From Chlamydoabsidia padenii (lineage: Eukaryota > Mucoromycota > Mucoromycetes > Mucorales > Cunninghamellaceae): a stretch of DNA of 64,000 bases. How positions within the stretch are numbered: the stretch's first letter is position 1; each line of letters starts with the position of its first letter. The DNA lies in assembly GCA_025330725.1 (NCBI GenBank), contig JAIWND010000013.1, positions 496,001 to 560,000 on the forward strand. Direction: 5' to 3'. The translations under genes were made by a program, and so were the position numbers. Of the stretch, positions 9,167-19,979 are shown one piece after another. The notes below the pieces were generated by a model. That model made no database searches. It was not told the origin of the DNA and was given only the letters and a program-made list of their open reading frames with translations.

Positions 9167-12000
9167 ATGCGACGATGACGACAAAAAAAAGGTGAAAACT
9201 ACGAGTTAAAGGCGGAACTCAATAGTGAATATCGACATGTAAGGAAGGATGCGGTGAAAAAGGTGATTGCGAATATGACGGTGGGAAAAGATGTATCTGG
9301 TCTCTTCCCTGATGTGCTCAAGAACATGCAAACTGAAGATTTGGAACTCAAGAAACTGGTCTATCTTTATCTCATGAACTATGCTAAATCCCAACCGGAA
9401 CTTGTTATTCTTGCTGTCAATACTTTTGTCAAGGACTCTGACGACCCAAACCCATTGATTCGTGCCTTGGCTATTCGTACCATGGGGTGCTTGCGTGTGG
9501 ACAAGATTATGGATTATTTGACAGAACCTTTGAGGAAATGTCTAAAGGTAAATAGTGGGTGAATAATGACTTTTCAACACGATTCTCACCTTTCTTTTTG
9601 TTACTTGATAGGATGAAAACCCATATGTGCGGAAAACAGCAGCTTTATGTGTGGCCAAACTCTATGAACTCAACCCGGAACTCACTGTGGAACAAGACTT
9701 TGTGAAGGATGTAAAGGAAATGGTGTCTGATGTGAATCCTATGGTGGTGGCGAATGCTGTGGTTGCCTTGGCCGATATTCATGAAGTCTCCAACAACAAG
9801 GATGTGTTTGTCATCACTGCTTCTACACTCAACAAACTTCTTAATGCCTTGAACGAATGTACAGAGTAAGTTGTTATTCTCTTTATATACATTATGGATC
9901 TTGATCTCACCTTTTTTTTTTATTTTTTTTTTTAGATGGGGGCAAATCGCTATCTTGACAGCTTTGGCGGATTACAAGGTGACATCTACAAAGGAAGCTG
10001 AAGGTATATGTGAACGCATCTTGCCTCGACTTCAACATGCTAATGGTGCCGTGGTTTTGTCTGTCGTAAAGGTAAGTCCAAAAGAAAAAGCATCTTCCAC
10101 CATGACCCTGTAACTAAGTTAACAATATGTTATAATAGGTTCTCATGATCAATATGCGACACCTTAAAGATGCCACCTTGATCAAAACATTATGTAGAAA
10201 GATGGCTCCTCCTTTAGGTATATAAACTAATCAATAATATGTTTGATGTAGCCTTACTTATCATTCTCTCTTTTATTCTATTTAGTCACATTATTGTCAA
10301 GTCCACCTGAAGTACAATACATTGCTCTACGAAACATCAACTTGGTCTTACAGCGACGCCCTGAAGTTCTCAGTAATGAAATGCGGGTATTCTTTTGCAA
10401 ATACAACGATCCTCCGTATGTCAAATTGGAAAAACTGGAAATCATGATTCGACTGTGCAATGATCGAAATGTAGATCAACTCCTAAGCGAGTTAAAAGAG
10501 TAAGTAAAAGAAAGTGGGATGGGATAAAGACTGCTTGCTTAACATATTTTGATTATTGTCCTTTATAGATATGCTAACGAAGTGGATGTGGATTTTGTGC
10601 GTAAATCAGTAAATGCTATTGGTCGATGCGCCATCAAGATCGAAGAGGCTGCTGAAAGATGTATCAACGTCTTGTTGGATCTTATTAACACAGGTGTTAG
10701 CTACGTAGTTCAGGAAGCCATTGTTGTGATCAAGGTAAGTAGTAATGAAAAGAAAAAGCGGAGGGTAACTAATATTTGTTTTGTGGTCTTTACAGGATAT
10801 CTTTAGAAAATACCCACATACATACGAAGGCATCATTCCCATCTTGTGTGAAAATTTGGATGCTTTGGATGAACCTGAAGCAAAGGCGTCTCTAACTTGG
10901 ATCATTGGTGAATATGCGGAACGAATCGAAAATGCTGATGATTTGATTAGCAGCTTTTTGGAAAACTTTAAAGAAGAAAATGCTCAGGTAAGCATGAAAT
11001 ATCAATGGGGTATGACTATAGACTGACAATCATACTTTTTGCTGTATTATGATATTTAGGTACAATTGCAACTCCTAACAGCTACGGTCAAGCTCTTTTT
11101 GAAGAAACCAAATGAAAACCAGGATCTAGTGCAACGGGTATTACAAACTGCCACCACCGAATGTGATAATGCTGATATTCGTGATCGAGCCTACGTTTAT
11201 TGGCGTCTACTATCCTCCGATCCCCAAGCTGCCAAGGTAAAGAAATAGAGAGAGAAAGAAAAAAGGGAAAAAAAAAACACAATGATGTAGGTTGACTCAC
11301 TTTTGTGTATTATAGGCGGTTGTATTATCCGAAAAACCACCTGTTGCTGGAGAAGGTGCTGGTCTATCCCCTGCTCTTCTTGATGACTTGTTATATCACA
11401 TTGGTACCCTGGCCTCGGTATATCACAAACCTCCTGAAACATTCATTGCTGGCAAGAAATATGGTGCTGATAATGTTACTCGATCAGTCAACGAGTAAGT
11501 ATCAGAAGAAGAAAAAGACTCGGCTTCTCATTCTTTTTATTTTATTTTGTTATAGTCATGCTAATGAAGAAGAAGATGTCACTGCTCCTCCACCCAAAAT
11601 TCAAGAAGCACTCAAGAACAACGATATTGATAATCTATTAGATTTGGATTGGGATGAACCTGCAGCTACAAGCTCATCACTCATGGGTAATGATATGGGT
11701 GGATCAATGGGTGATTTGATGTCGCTTGATGGACAAAACACACATCAACAACAACAATCTTCGAATCAGGGCAACAGTATGGACGATATTATGAAACTAT
11801 ACAGCAATCAATCATCAATGTCACCAACAACGATGATGACTTCACCTGTGAACACCTCATTCATGCAACCATCATCACCAATGCAACAACAACAATCATC
11901 TACAATGAACGATCTTTTCGATTTTTCCTCCATGCCCGAACCTCAACAGCCTTCCACCAACAACAATACCAAAGCCGACCCATTTGCTGGTTTATTCTAA
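9016..12000 (+). CDS. apl2: AP-1-type beta-adaptin (large subunit of a clathrin adaptor)
   Basis: Eleven phase-consistent exons: 9016-9052, 9192-9547, 9612-9865, 9936-10071, 10139-10217, 10286-10499, 10569-10734, 10796-10987, 11060-11236, 11316-11494, 11556-12000; 744 residues. The N-terminal alpha-solenoid is strongly conserved ([71 protein letters not shown]). The low-complexity Gln/Ser/Met hinge holds a clathrin box LLDLD (codons 11635-11649) and the protein ends with DPFAGLF. There is no C-terminal appendage ear, as in the short fungal AP-1 beta. Family role: with gamma, mu and sigma subunits it links clathrin to cargo at trans-Golgi and endosomes. AP-2 beta is the alternative. Intron 1 contains a CT repeat. 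Confidence 0.93.
9127..9161 (+). repeat. CT dinucleotide microsatellite in beta-adaptin intron 1
   Basis: About 18 uninterrupted CT units, followed by a T run and the acceptor. A similar shorter CT tract lies in LAS1 intron 6 at about 32751-32774. Confidence 0.9.
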
Positions 12001-12371
12001 ATACTCCCCTTTGTAGTCCTGTAGAAATATCACTTTGTTTACTATTTATTGCCCTCCACCCCTAGTTGTAGTTGATCCTTATTATCTTACACTCTGATTG
12101 TCCAATTACTCCAATAAAATATTATATATCATGTCTTTTTTAAAGTTGTGTAGACCGATCCTCGGGGTTTCTAATTACAAATTTGTATCCTTGTGTCACT
12201 TCAGTACCGACTGATTTCAACCTTTGGTTGACGCCATTCTTAAATATCTTACGTGAACAAAAACCAATGTTTGTCATTAGAGGTCATGTTGATGCCATCA
12301 CAAAAGTTTAAAAGTATATATAATCGCTCGAGTAAAGAAGCAAAATATCCTTTTTTCTCACTTTCGACTCC

Positions 12372-14381
12372 ATGGCTGATTCCACTAAAAAACCCGAACA
12401 TGCTGATGCTGAAAAACTCGATCATGTTGAAGAACCATCACAATCTTTAGAGAAAAGCCAAGCCGAAAAGGTGTTTTATAGAAAGCTTGTATGGCGATTC
12501 ATGCCATTAGCATGTATCATCACATTCCTGCAGGTACTGTCATATTATTTCAAATCCCGCACCAAAAAAGACTTCTGATCGCCTTTTTTTTTTTGCCCCT
12601 TAAATAGTGGATTGACAAGTATACCCTTAATATGGCGGCAGTTCTAGGTTTGAAGACAGATGCGCATATCGATAGCACTCAATTCAATTTCCTGGGTTCC
12701 TTGTTTTATCTCGGTTATCTCTTATTTCAGGTAAACTTGGTAGATCACTTTTTTTTTTTTTTTTTTCATACACTTGACACTCTATTTATATTTCAGATTC
12801 CAAACACTTACTTGATACAAAGACTTCCTATTGCAAAGTATTTGGGTATTTTGCTGGTCATCTGGGGTGTGGTCTTGACTTGTATGTCTCAGGGGCGAGA
12901 TTTTTCCACTTTGGGCGGACTTCGATTTTTGCTGGGATTTCTCGAGGCAGGATCTTACCCCTGTGTCTTATTACTGGTGGCAACTTTATTTCGTCGATCG
13001 GAACACTCAACAATGGTGGGTAAGTAGTCTATGGAATAATTAAAACGAAGAGATGATGGTTCTGATTCCTTTTTGGGGCGGGATTTTAAAAGGTTTTCTT
13101 TGGATTGCTAATGGATTTGCATCCACGGTAAGTTGATGGAGAAACTATATGGTTATAGGTGCTTACTCTTTATACATATAGTTTGGTGGGCTGATTGGCT
13201 ATGGATCTGCCCATTTGAAAGGTGTTAATGGAATGGACGGATGGCAATGGTAACTCTGTTCTTCACCTTACCAAAGACATACTTATCATCAACTCTTTTT
13301 TTTTTTTTTTTTTTCCAATCAGGATCTTCATTATCTTTGGTGTCATATCGATATTCTTTGGTATCATCACCTTTTTTTTCCTTGTAGATAATCCGCATTC
13401 TAAATGGCTGGTCCTGACCCCTGAAGAAAAAAAAATTGTTGATGAACGAACACGAGATAATGCCGTGGTCAAATCCAAATCTTTCCAATGGGGTCATATC
13501 TGGGAAGCGGTTAAAGAACTTCGATTATGGTGTTATTGTTTTGCATCCATGTTTATGATGATCACCAATGGGTTTTTTACTATCTACAGTAGCACTTTGG
13601 TGGCCTCTTTTGGTTTCAGTGTAAGTATTCAAATCCCGTCGCATTAATGAGCCCTAATCTATTTTGGACACTTTTTTTTTTTTTTTTTTTATTCATGCAG
13701 GGCCTTGATGCTGTCATGCTTAACTTTCCTAATGGTATCATTAGTATTGTTGGTGTAATCACTGTGATGATTGTAAGTCGCAAGTACAATGAACTTATAT
13801 ACACTGCGATCGGTGCCTTGCTTGTTTCTGCCCTGGGTATTATCATCCTCATGGCCATTCCAGAGGGAAAAGTCAAGTTATTGGGTTCGATTTTGATCCA
13901 TGTGGTAAGTCATGACATGGAAGCGAATGAAAGCATAGTCAACTCAATCTTTTTATTTTTTCATCTCAGTATGGTTCGGGCTACTGTATGCTACTCACCT
14001 CCATTGCTACCAATGCTTCAGGGTACACAAAAAAAGTCTTTTATCAAGGTCTACAGCTCGTCTTTTATACTCGTAAGTATATTCATCATCATCATGGGCA
14101 AAAAGACTGATCCCCTTCCCTTTTTTTTTCTTTTCATCCTAGTCGGGAACTTTATTGGTCCTTTCTTTATGACAGATAGTTCCGCTCCCCGTTATTTGGG
14201 TCCCCTGGGTGGGTATTTGGCATGTAATCTAATGGCTTGCTTACTTTTACTTGTGGCCCGTATGAATATGAAGGCTTCAAATCAACGCAAGCGATCGCAA
14301 CCTGGTTTTAATGAAAACGAGCGGGATATTACTTTAGATTTGACTGATAAACAAGATCCAAACTTCCTTTATCGTCTGTAG
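12372..14381 (+). CDS. MFS permease, Dal5/TNA1-like anion:cation symporter
   Basis: Nine exons (12372-12533, 12608-12730, 12797-13019, 13093-13127, 13182-13249, 13323-13620, 13701-13904, 13970-14072, 14143-14381), all in phase; 484 residues. A hydrophilic N-terminus precedes helix 1 (FMPLACIITFLQWIDKYTLN). Family signatures include NTYLIQRLPIAKYLGIL, LRFLLGFLEAGSYPCVLLL, the central DNPHSKWLVLTPEEK loop and the late NASGYTKKVFYQG motif. The family imports allantoate, nicotinate, pantothenate and other small carboxylates with protons; the substrate is not predictable. Introns 1 and 6 carry TTCAAATCCCGC/T motifs close to their 5' ends. A decayed relative lies 3.5 kb away at 17832-19145. Confidence 0.9.
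12549..12560 (-). promoter_or_regulatory. GCGGGATTTGAA motif in permease intron 1
   Basis: Exact match on the minus strand (TTCAAATCCCGC on plus), 15 bp into the intron. A one-mismatch copy lies at 13628-13639, 7 bp into intron 6 of the same gene. Confidence 0.6.
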
Positions 14382-14438
14382 CTTTTTTTTTTCCTTGTGC
14401 TTTAATACAATAAAACTATTTCACGCAGATCGACCATT

Positions 14439-14467
14439 TTCAAATCCCGCTATTTTCGGGATTTGAA
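14439..14467. promoter_or_regulatory. Perfect inverted pair of the GCGGGATTTGAA motif
   Basis: TTCAAATCCCG (14439-14449), a 7-nt spacer, then CGGGATTTGAA (14457-14467). Each 11-nt arm is a perfect complement of the other. It lies 58 bp after the permease stop and 260 bp before the PIG-M start, so it could act as a protein-binding palindrome or as an RNA hairpin. Confidence 0.7.
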
Positions 14468-14726
14468 CTTTCGTATTTATTTTTTGTGGGAGGGAGGGAC
14501 ATTTTCCTTTTGGTTCTTCAGCTTGATTAATGTTTAGTTTCTGGTAATGCTTTATGGGTAATAAAAAGATACAACATAATACTTTATTCGCTTATGTCAA
14601 GCATCTAACCTTTTTTGCCGACTTTTTAGAGAAACTTCACGAAACATACACCATCCGACTTTATCATCTTGCCCGCTACAACAACACCAACAACAATAAT
14701 AACAATATCAACAATAACTAGAAACG

Positions 14727-16412
14727 ATGCCATCGGTGCCTTCATGGTTTAAATTCACCCACCTGATAACCCTATCTATCATTCTCCGTGTCGTCCTTTT
14801 ACTGTATGGCGAATGGCAAGATGCAAACATGACAGTCAAATACACAGACATTGATTATGTTGTCTTTACGGATGCAGCCCGTTTTGTTGTGCAAGGAGAA
14901 TCACCCTATGAACGTGCAACCTATCGATATACACCCCTCTTGGCGATCTTACTGACTCCCAACATTCTCTGGCATTGTCCTTCATTTGGTAAGTGGGTGT
15001 TTGCGTTGGCGGATATTGGTGTGGGTAGTCTGTTGCATGGTATCCTGGTCCTCCGCGGTATGCCATCCCATCGTGCACTCTGGTTTGATTCGCTGTGGCT
15101 ACTGAATCCCATGGTGGCAAATATCTCCACTCGTGGTAATGCTGAATCTTTACTGGGTATCATGGTCCTTGGCACACTCTATTTGATCCTGACTCGCCGG
15201 TTTTACCCTGCTTGCGCTCTGTTTGGCTTGGCTGTCCATTTCAAGATATATCCCATCATTTATGCCGTGCCTCTGCTCTTCTTGTTGGATAATGACCGGT
15301 ATGGTGACCCAGTAGCTCAATGGCCTGCCATCATTCAATCATATCAACAATTCCGACTCTATCTATTACACATTGGTTTGCCTCGATTGGCTCTTCGACT
15401 GGACGTCACACCGATACGGGATAATGATGATGGCGATAATGACGATGATAATACGACTGGAAACAAGATGATGATCGAGAATGGCTCTTTATCTCACACT
15501 TTACGTTATGGGATTGTGGACGGATTAAGACAATGTGTTTTGTTTTTGTCACCTACTCGAATCATGTTTGGCTTTTGCAGTGGCACCGTCTTCTTCCTAT
15601 TGACTTGGTCCATGTATCAAATGTAAGTATGGCGATACAAGAATATATAAGAAAAGACTCACTCAACTCTCTTTATATATATAGGTATGGGGATGAATTC
15701 ATGGAACATACCTACTTATATCATGTCACTCGAAAGGATCATCGTCACAACTTTTCTGTCTGGTTTTATCAAATGTATCTTGGCTTTGATAATGCGTTTA
15801 TGGGACTTTTGGCGTTTATACCTCAATTACTACTGGTGACTGTGGCTGGAATCGTATTTGCCAAAGACATCTTTTTTGCCTGCTTCATACAAACCTTTTT
15901 GTTTGTCACCTTCAATAAGGTTTGTACTTCTCAGGTAAGAACATAAAAAGAAAAGACTGGAGCATAGAAAGAGAGGGAATACTAACTCGCTCATTTTAAT
16001 CACTTGATTGTTTCGCTTAATTGTTTATTTTAGTACTTTATGTGGTATATCTGTCTATTCCCATTGGTTTTACCCTCCACTGGCATACGATTCAAATGGC
16101 AAGGCATCCTACTGATCTTGGGCTGGGTTGCTGGTCAGGTAAGAATGATGGAATATAAAAGAAATTGGCTTTTACTGACTTGATCACTTTGTTTAGGGAC
16201 TCTGGCTTCAATCGGCCTATCAATTGGAATTCCTCGGGCAAAACACCTTCTTGTCATTATGGTCATCAAGTCTCTTCTTCTTCATGATCAACTGTTGGAT
16301 CGTGGTGACTTTGGTGAAGAATCATGACTTTGAACCTGTGTACGGGAAAAGCGGTCGAATTCGTTGGGTATGGGGAAAAGGTGATCCAGGAATGACATCA
16401 AGAACACCTTGA
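14727..16412 (+). CDS. gpi14: GPI mannosyltransferase 1 (PIG-M)
   Basis: Four exons: 14727-15622, 15685-15934, 16034-16138, 16197-16412; 488 residues. It adds the first alpha-1,4-mannose to GlcN-PI on the luminal side of the ER membrane, using dolichol-phosphate-mannose, in GPI-anchor synthesis. The N-terminus has a membrane segment (ITLSIILRVVLLLYGEW), then the family core YTDIDYVVFTDAARFV with ESPYERATYRYTPLLA. The DxD-like acidic motif is the catalytic loop of this GT50 family. Next come LWLLNPMVANISTRGNAES and LAVHFKIYPIIYAVPLLFLL. Multiple later helices include SQYFMWYICLFPLVLP, whose start is created by the exon 2/3 junction. A hydrophilic Asp/Asn loop at about residues 230-255 is longer than usual. 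The start lies after an AACAACAATAATAAC-rich leader. Confidence 0.95.
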
Positions 16413-16795
16413 AACTTTTTTTTTTTTTTTTTTGGTGGCAACAACTTGATCATTTACGATAAATCCTCACTTGCTCTATGTAGCACATCCTCTGTCATCA
16501 TTATATTATAGTTTAGTCTAGACATCCTTTTATTTATGATAAAGATACCTTTTTATTGCCTTTTACCATCTTGTTTTATTCGAATAGGGTCTAGGGTCAT
16601 TTAGCAGGGGGGCGCGTGATGGTAACACCTATTATGAAATAAAAGATACTTTTTTAGAACATTAACGCCAAGAGCCGAAAGAACATTGGTCACACAAAGC
16701 CAATGCGAACCTTCTCCACGGGATTTGAAAATCTGAATATAAAAAATGGTGAAATCGGGCTCATTCTTTTTTTCTTTTCCTTTATTCTATCCACC
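16413..16795. other. Promoter region of the CYSTM gene
   Basis: It contains AGCCAATG (CCAAT box) at about 16699, the motif ACGGGATTTGAA at 16718-16729 and TATAAAAAATGG at about 16738. These stand in that order 55-97 bp before the ATG and form the clearest core promoter in the window. Confidence 0.55.
16718..16729 (+). promoter_or_regulatory. GCGGGATTTGAA-like motif (ACGGGATTTGAA)
   Basis: One mismatch to the consensus, 67 bp before the CYSTM ATG, between a CCAAT box and a TATA-like string. Confidence 0.6.
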
Positions 16796-17375
16796 ATGAA
16801 GTAAGAAGAAATACAGATATACGACATGCTAACTCTTTTTAATGTTTGATAGCCAACCCACTGCTATGCCTAATATTGAAGCCTACCCTACTCCTCAAAT
16901 TGCCATGTCCACCGAACGTCCAGTCAATGCTGCTGAAAACTTGAAACAACAAGATGGTAAGTAACTTTGATGATGATGATGAACAAGAGATACTTATCTT
17001 TTTTTATTTTTTATGATAGAAAATGCTACCAACTCCTTGTTAAGGTAAGTCAAGAAAATAAAAGATGGGTTGATTCAGGGTGTATTGATTTTTTTCTTTT
17101 TTCTATTTAGATTAAGAGGTGGCGGTTGTGTCAAGGGATGTTTGGAAACCATTTGCTGCTGCTGTGCTCTTGATGCTATCTGGTAAGCTCTCTCATGTCA
17201 AATATAAACATTTACTCATCATCCTTTTTTTCTTTTTCCTTTGTTGATTGGCAATAGCTGCTGTAAGTGATATCATACAATAGCCTTTTTTCTGAATAGA
17301 AGGTGTCTCACATCAAACATACTCACTTTTGCTTTACTTTTTTACATAGGTGAAATCGATGAAATCTGCTGTTAA
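16796..17375 (+). CDS. CYSTM-type small cysteine-rich tail-anchored protein
   Basis: Six tiny exons: 16796-16800, 16853-16956, 17020-17044, 17111-17182, 17258-17262, 17350-17375; 78 residues. The first exon holds only ATGAA. The N-terminal half is Pro/Asn/Gln-rich (MNQPTAMPNIEAYPTPQIAM). The C-terminus is the CYSTM module: RGGGCVKGCLETICCCCALD, then further Cys pairs ending EIDEICC. An alternative ends without the last splice at 17270 (CCCK). CYSTM proteins are stress-linked, membrane-associated small proteins across eukaryotes whose Cys-rich helix inserts into membranes. The gene is easily missed because no exon exceeds 104 bp. The exact 3' end is the weak point. Confidence 0.75.
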
Positions 17376-17537
17376 ACCTGTTTACCCCAAGACTTTCTCT
17401 CCTCTTTACCCTTGTTTTACCTCTAGTATAGTACTATAACTCTTCTTTTAATAATAAATCTGTATTTGATCTTTTGATCGACACCACTTTAGTCTACTTC
17501 CGACTTTTTTTACCCATAATTGGACATTTATTGATAG

Positions 17538-17572
17538 TTCAAATCCCGCCTCTAGACCAATCAAAGTGCCGG
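17538..17572. promoter_or_regulatory. Two-part module: GCGGGATTTGAA motif plus AATCAAAGTGCCGG
   Basis: TTCAAATCCCGC (17538-17549) followed by AATCAAAGTGCCGG (17559-17572). The same two elements, in the same order and with nearly the same spacing, lie upstream of catalase (62951-62982). A TATA-like GATATATAAACG follows at about 17634, but no gene of matching orientation starts nearby, so it looks like an orphan promoter. Confidence 0.5.
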
Positions 17573-17831
17573 GTAAACTTAATTACATCATTCTCGAACT
17601 TTATGCCATGGCACGTCGTATTGTCACACAAAGAGATATATAAACGAAAAAAAAAGTGGCGCTATCATACCGATGATAAAAGTATGACGGTAGGCGATAA
17701 ACCAAATGAGAAGACATGTATTTATAGATAGAATTGAATGTTTTTTTTTATTAAAAGAGATAGATAAATGCAATACAATACGAGATAAAGAATAAAAGCT
17801 ATGCCATGTGGATTAAGGTTAATACATCGAA

Positions 17832-19145
17832 TTAATAGTCCAGTTTGTCACTACCTTTGTGTCTATTGATTGCCAGATAGTCATTTTGTTTGTTCTCCGT
17901 CATTGTATTCCAGATCCGTTCACAAAGTGTGTTGGTGTATTTGTAACGAAAGTATTGAGCAAGGTAGCAGCACCAATGGAGATACCGATCAGGATCTTGT
18001 TACCTCGATGATACCTTGGTGCGTCATTTGTTTCTATTAAAAGACATCATAAAATAATAAAGACAGTTGGTATATTGGTCCCAACTAAACATCATGCTAT
18101 TATAATCCTGCTTACGATGATATTAACATCCAGGTACACCAGCAATATCGATGTTCTATTTTTTTCGGACTTTGGCGTATATAACCTATGTAAATCAATA
18201 ATCAGGTTGGTAAACCAGTATAACATTTGACAAAAGTATTCAACACCCCCAACACATACCAAGCAACATGCATCCCATGGAAGGATGGAGTAGAAGCATT
18301 GAAGAGCACCACAGCATATATTCTCCATCGACTGGTATCATGCGGTACCAAAAGCAACGCAAAATAACCTGAGATAAGCAATGGCGATTGAGAGGATGAG
18401 ACTGATGAGGTGTGATTGGCGGTGGTCCACTATGATCCGATCTTATGGTTTTGATGTCACAGATAAGCACCGATGTGAGGTATAATGCCCAGGAAGGCAA
18501 TGATCAGATGAGTTCAGAGCCTGGTGTCGAGTAGCGTTACATCCAATCATTGTACTTGTTTCGTCCGATGTGTGTTCTTGGTTTAATCGTCGAGTGATAG
18601 TAATTAGGCCAACTGCTTGAGTGAAATCAGGAGGAGCCATTTCCATCCAAAAAGTTCAGCTGCCCGACCTAGTCGGAATAGACCAAACTTGAGAAGACAC
18701 TGTCGAATGATTGGAATACATGTTAGTTGACCGTCAATATGTATATTTATTTGATTTACCCCAAAAACAGGCCAGACGAGAAATAGGATAAACAGGATGC
18801 CTTCCAACCTTAGTGATTGATATAAGGAAGGAAAAGTCCTATATTCCAATAAAAAAGAGAGAAGAGTTATTAGAATGACTTCATAACGAGATTGGTAATA
18901 TTCAACTTACATTGATAAAGATATGAGCCCAAATCGCAAGAGGTCATCAGAGTAGGGAACCATAGGTGAGCACCAATTGTTTTCAGTGAGAATATTCCTG
19001 AGAATCGACAAGATGGTAAAGAAAACTAAAAAGAATTAGAAAAAGCTGTTAGTACATGCACACAAGTTGAAGAATGTAGAGGGATGACTTACCAGCACTT
19101 GAGCATCAGTGTTTACACCATCCATGTTGAAACCAAGATCAGCAT
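17832..19145 (-). pseudogene. Decayed Dal5-like MFS permease
   Basis: Reading leftwards, disconnected frames keep the family order: ANADLGFNMDGVNTDAQ (from about 19142), IFSLKTIGAHLWFPTLM (equivalent to the family's substrate-path helix), LEGILFILFLVWPVFG, AELFGWKWLLLISL, a loop region, ISGYFALLLVPHDTSRW, and the C-terminal TNDAPRYHRGNKILIGI followed, after a frame change, by RIWNTMTENKQNDYLAI and KLDY with TAA at 17832-17834. Donor and acceptor sites are still visible at several places, but at least two frame disruptions and stops (for example near 18452 and 17965) break the protein. The start exon is not found. It is a relative of the intact permease at 12372-14381, on the other strand. Confidence 0.7.
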
Positions 19146-19979
19146 TAGCTAAAAGTTAAAAAGTAAAAGAAAGAAAAAAAGAAAAAGAAAATCAGAAAGC
19201 GGGAATGGCCAATGGGTCGGTCGGAATTTGCAAAAATGATCAACCGACATACCTATTCCCCAGTTTTGTTACTACTTTATGTTCTTCTTCTACCATTCAA
19301 CTTTTCATTCATTGAATTGACCTTCCAGCCCACTTGGTCTTCCCAGTATCATTGGTATTTTTCTTCCCAACAGGATACACAAGCGGCAATTCCCTAGATT
19401 TCAGGCCAGCTCGGGGGAGGACTCCCTAAGCGCACAGAATTTTGTTGTTCGGCGTTTGAAAACGAAGTTTCCTTCCGTTTAAAAAAAAAAATAACATAAT
19501 CTTTGTTGCAAAGGACCGGTAAAAGTCATCGCAAGCCTGAACATACTGACACAAGGGTCTTGGTGCTTGGCTTTTGCGGTGACTTGTGTTGGAAATATGA
19601 TATAGTGTCCGCATCGCCACTTTAATCATTAGCATCCGTTGACAATTGAGCGAGTAGTGCTCTTCCAAAATTCCGTGCGCCCAGCATTTCCCGATATCTA
19701 CGCCCAAAGTCGGGATTTAAATTTCAAAATCAGATTGTATGTGAATGCCTTGATTAGACGAGTCCCCATTCACGGCCAGAGCTGGTCTACACGATGAGCT
19801 ATTCATGTTTGAAAAAAAAAATCCAAAGTCTTTTCACCCGATTTGGCCTGATTTCTACGCCTCATTCATGATCTGATCACTTGTTTATTTGGATTTGACT
19901 TTTTCTTTTGTAAATATAGATAATGACACTAAAACATCAACTGATATATTCCGTGGTCTATAATTGTATTCGTAAAAGA
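19146..19979. other. Spacer with a dispersed repeat copy
   Basis: Apart from the repeat at 19466-19740, no gene is seen. The short open frames around 19212-19397 and 19426-19707 do not resemble proteins. Confidence 0.4.
19466..19740 (+). repeat. Dispersed repeat family A, copy 1
   Basis: It shares long stretches with two tandem copies at 41521-41990: AAAGTCATCGCAAG, ACTGACACAAGG, TTGGCTTTTGCGG, and the exact block CACTTTAATCATTAGCATC. The copies are about 200-240 bp and diverged by substitutions. No obvious open frame or tRNA-like box is present. A GCGGGATTTGAA-like string (TCGGGATTTAAA, 19710-19721) sits at its right end, as in the other copies. Confidence 0.75.

Noticed and set aside
13750..13800. 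GTAAGTCGC inside permease exon 7 as an intron donor
   Set aside because: Reading straight through gives a continuous family-like helix and loop (VITVMIVSRKYNEL), and no matching acceptor keeps phase.
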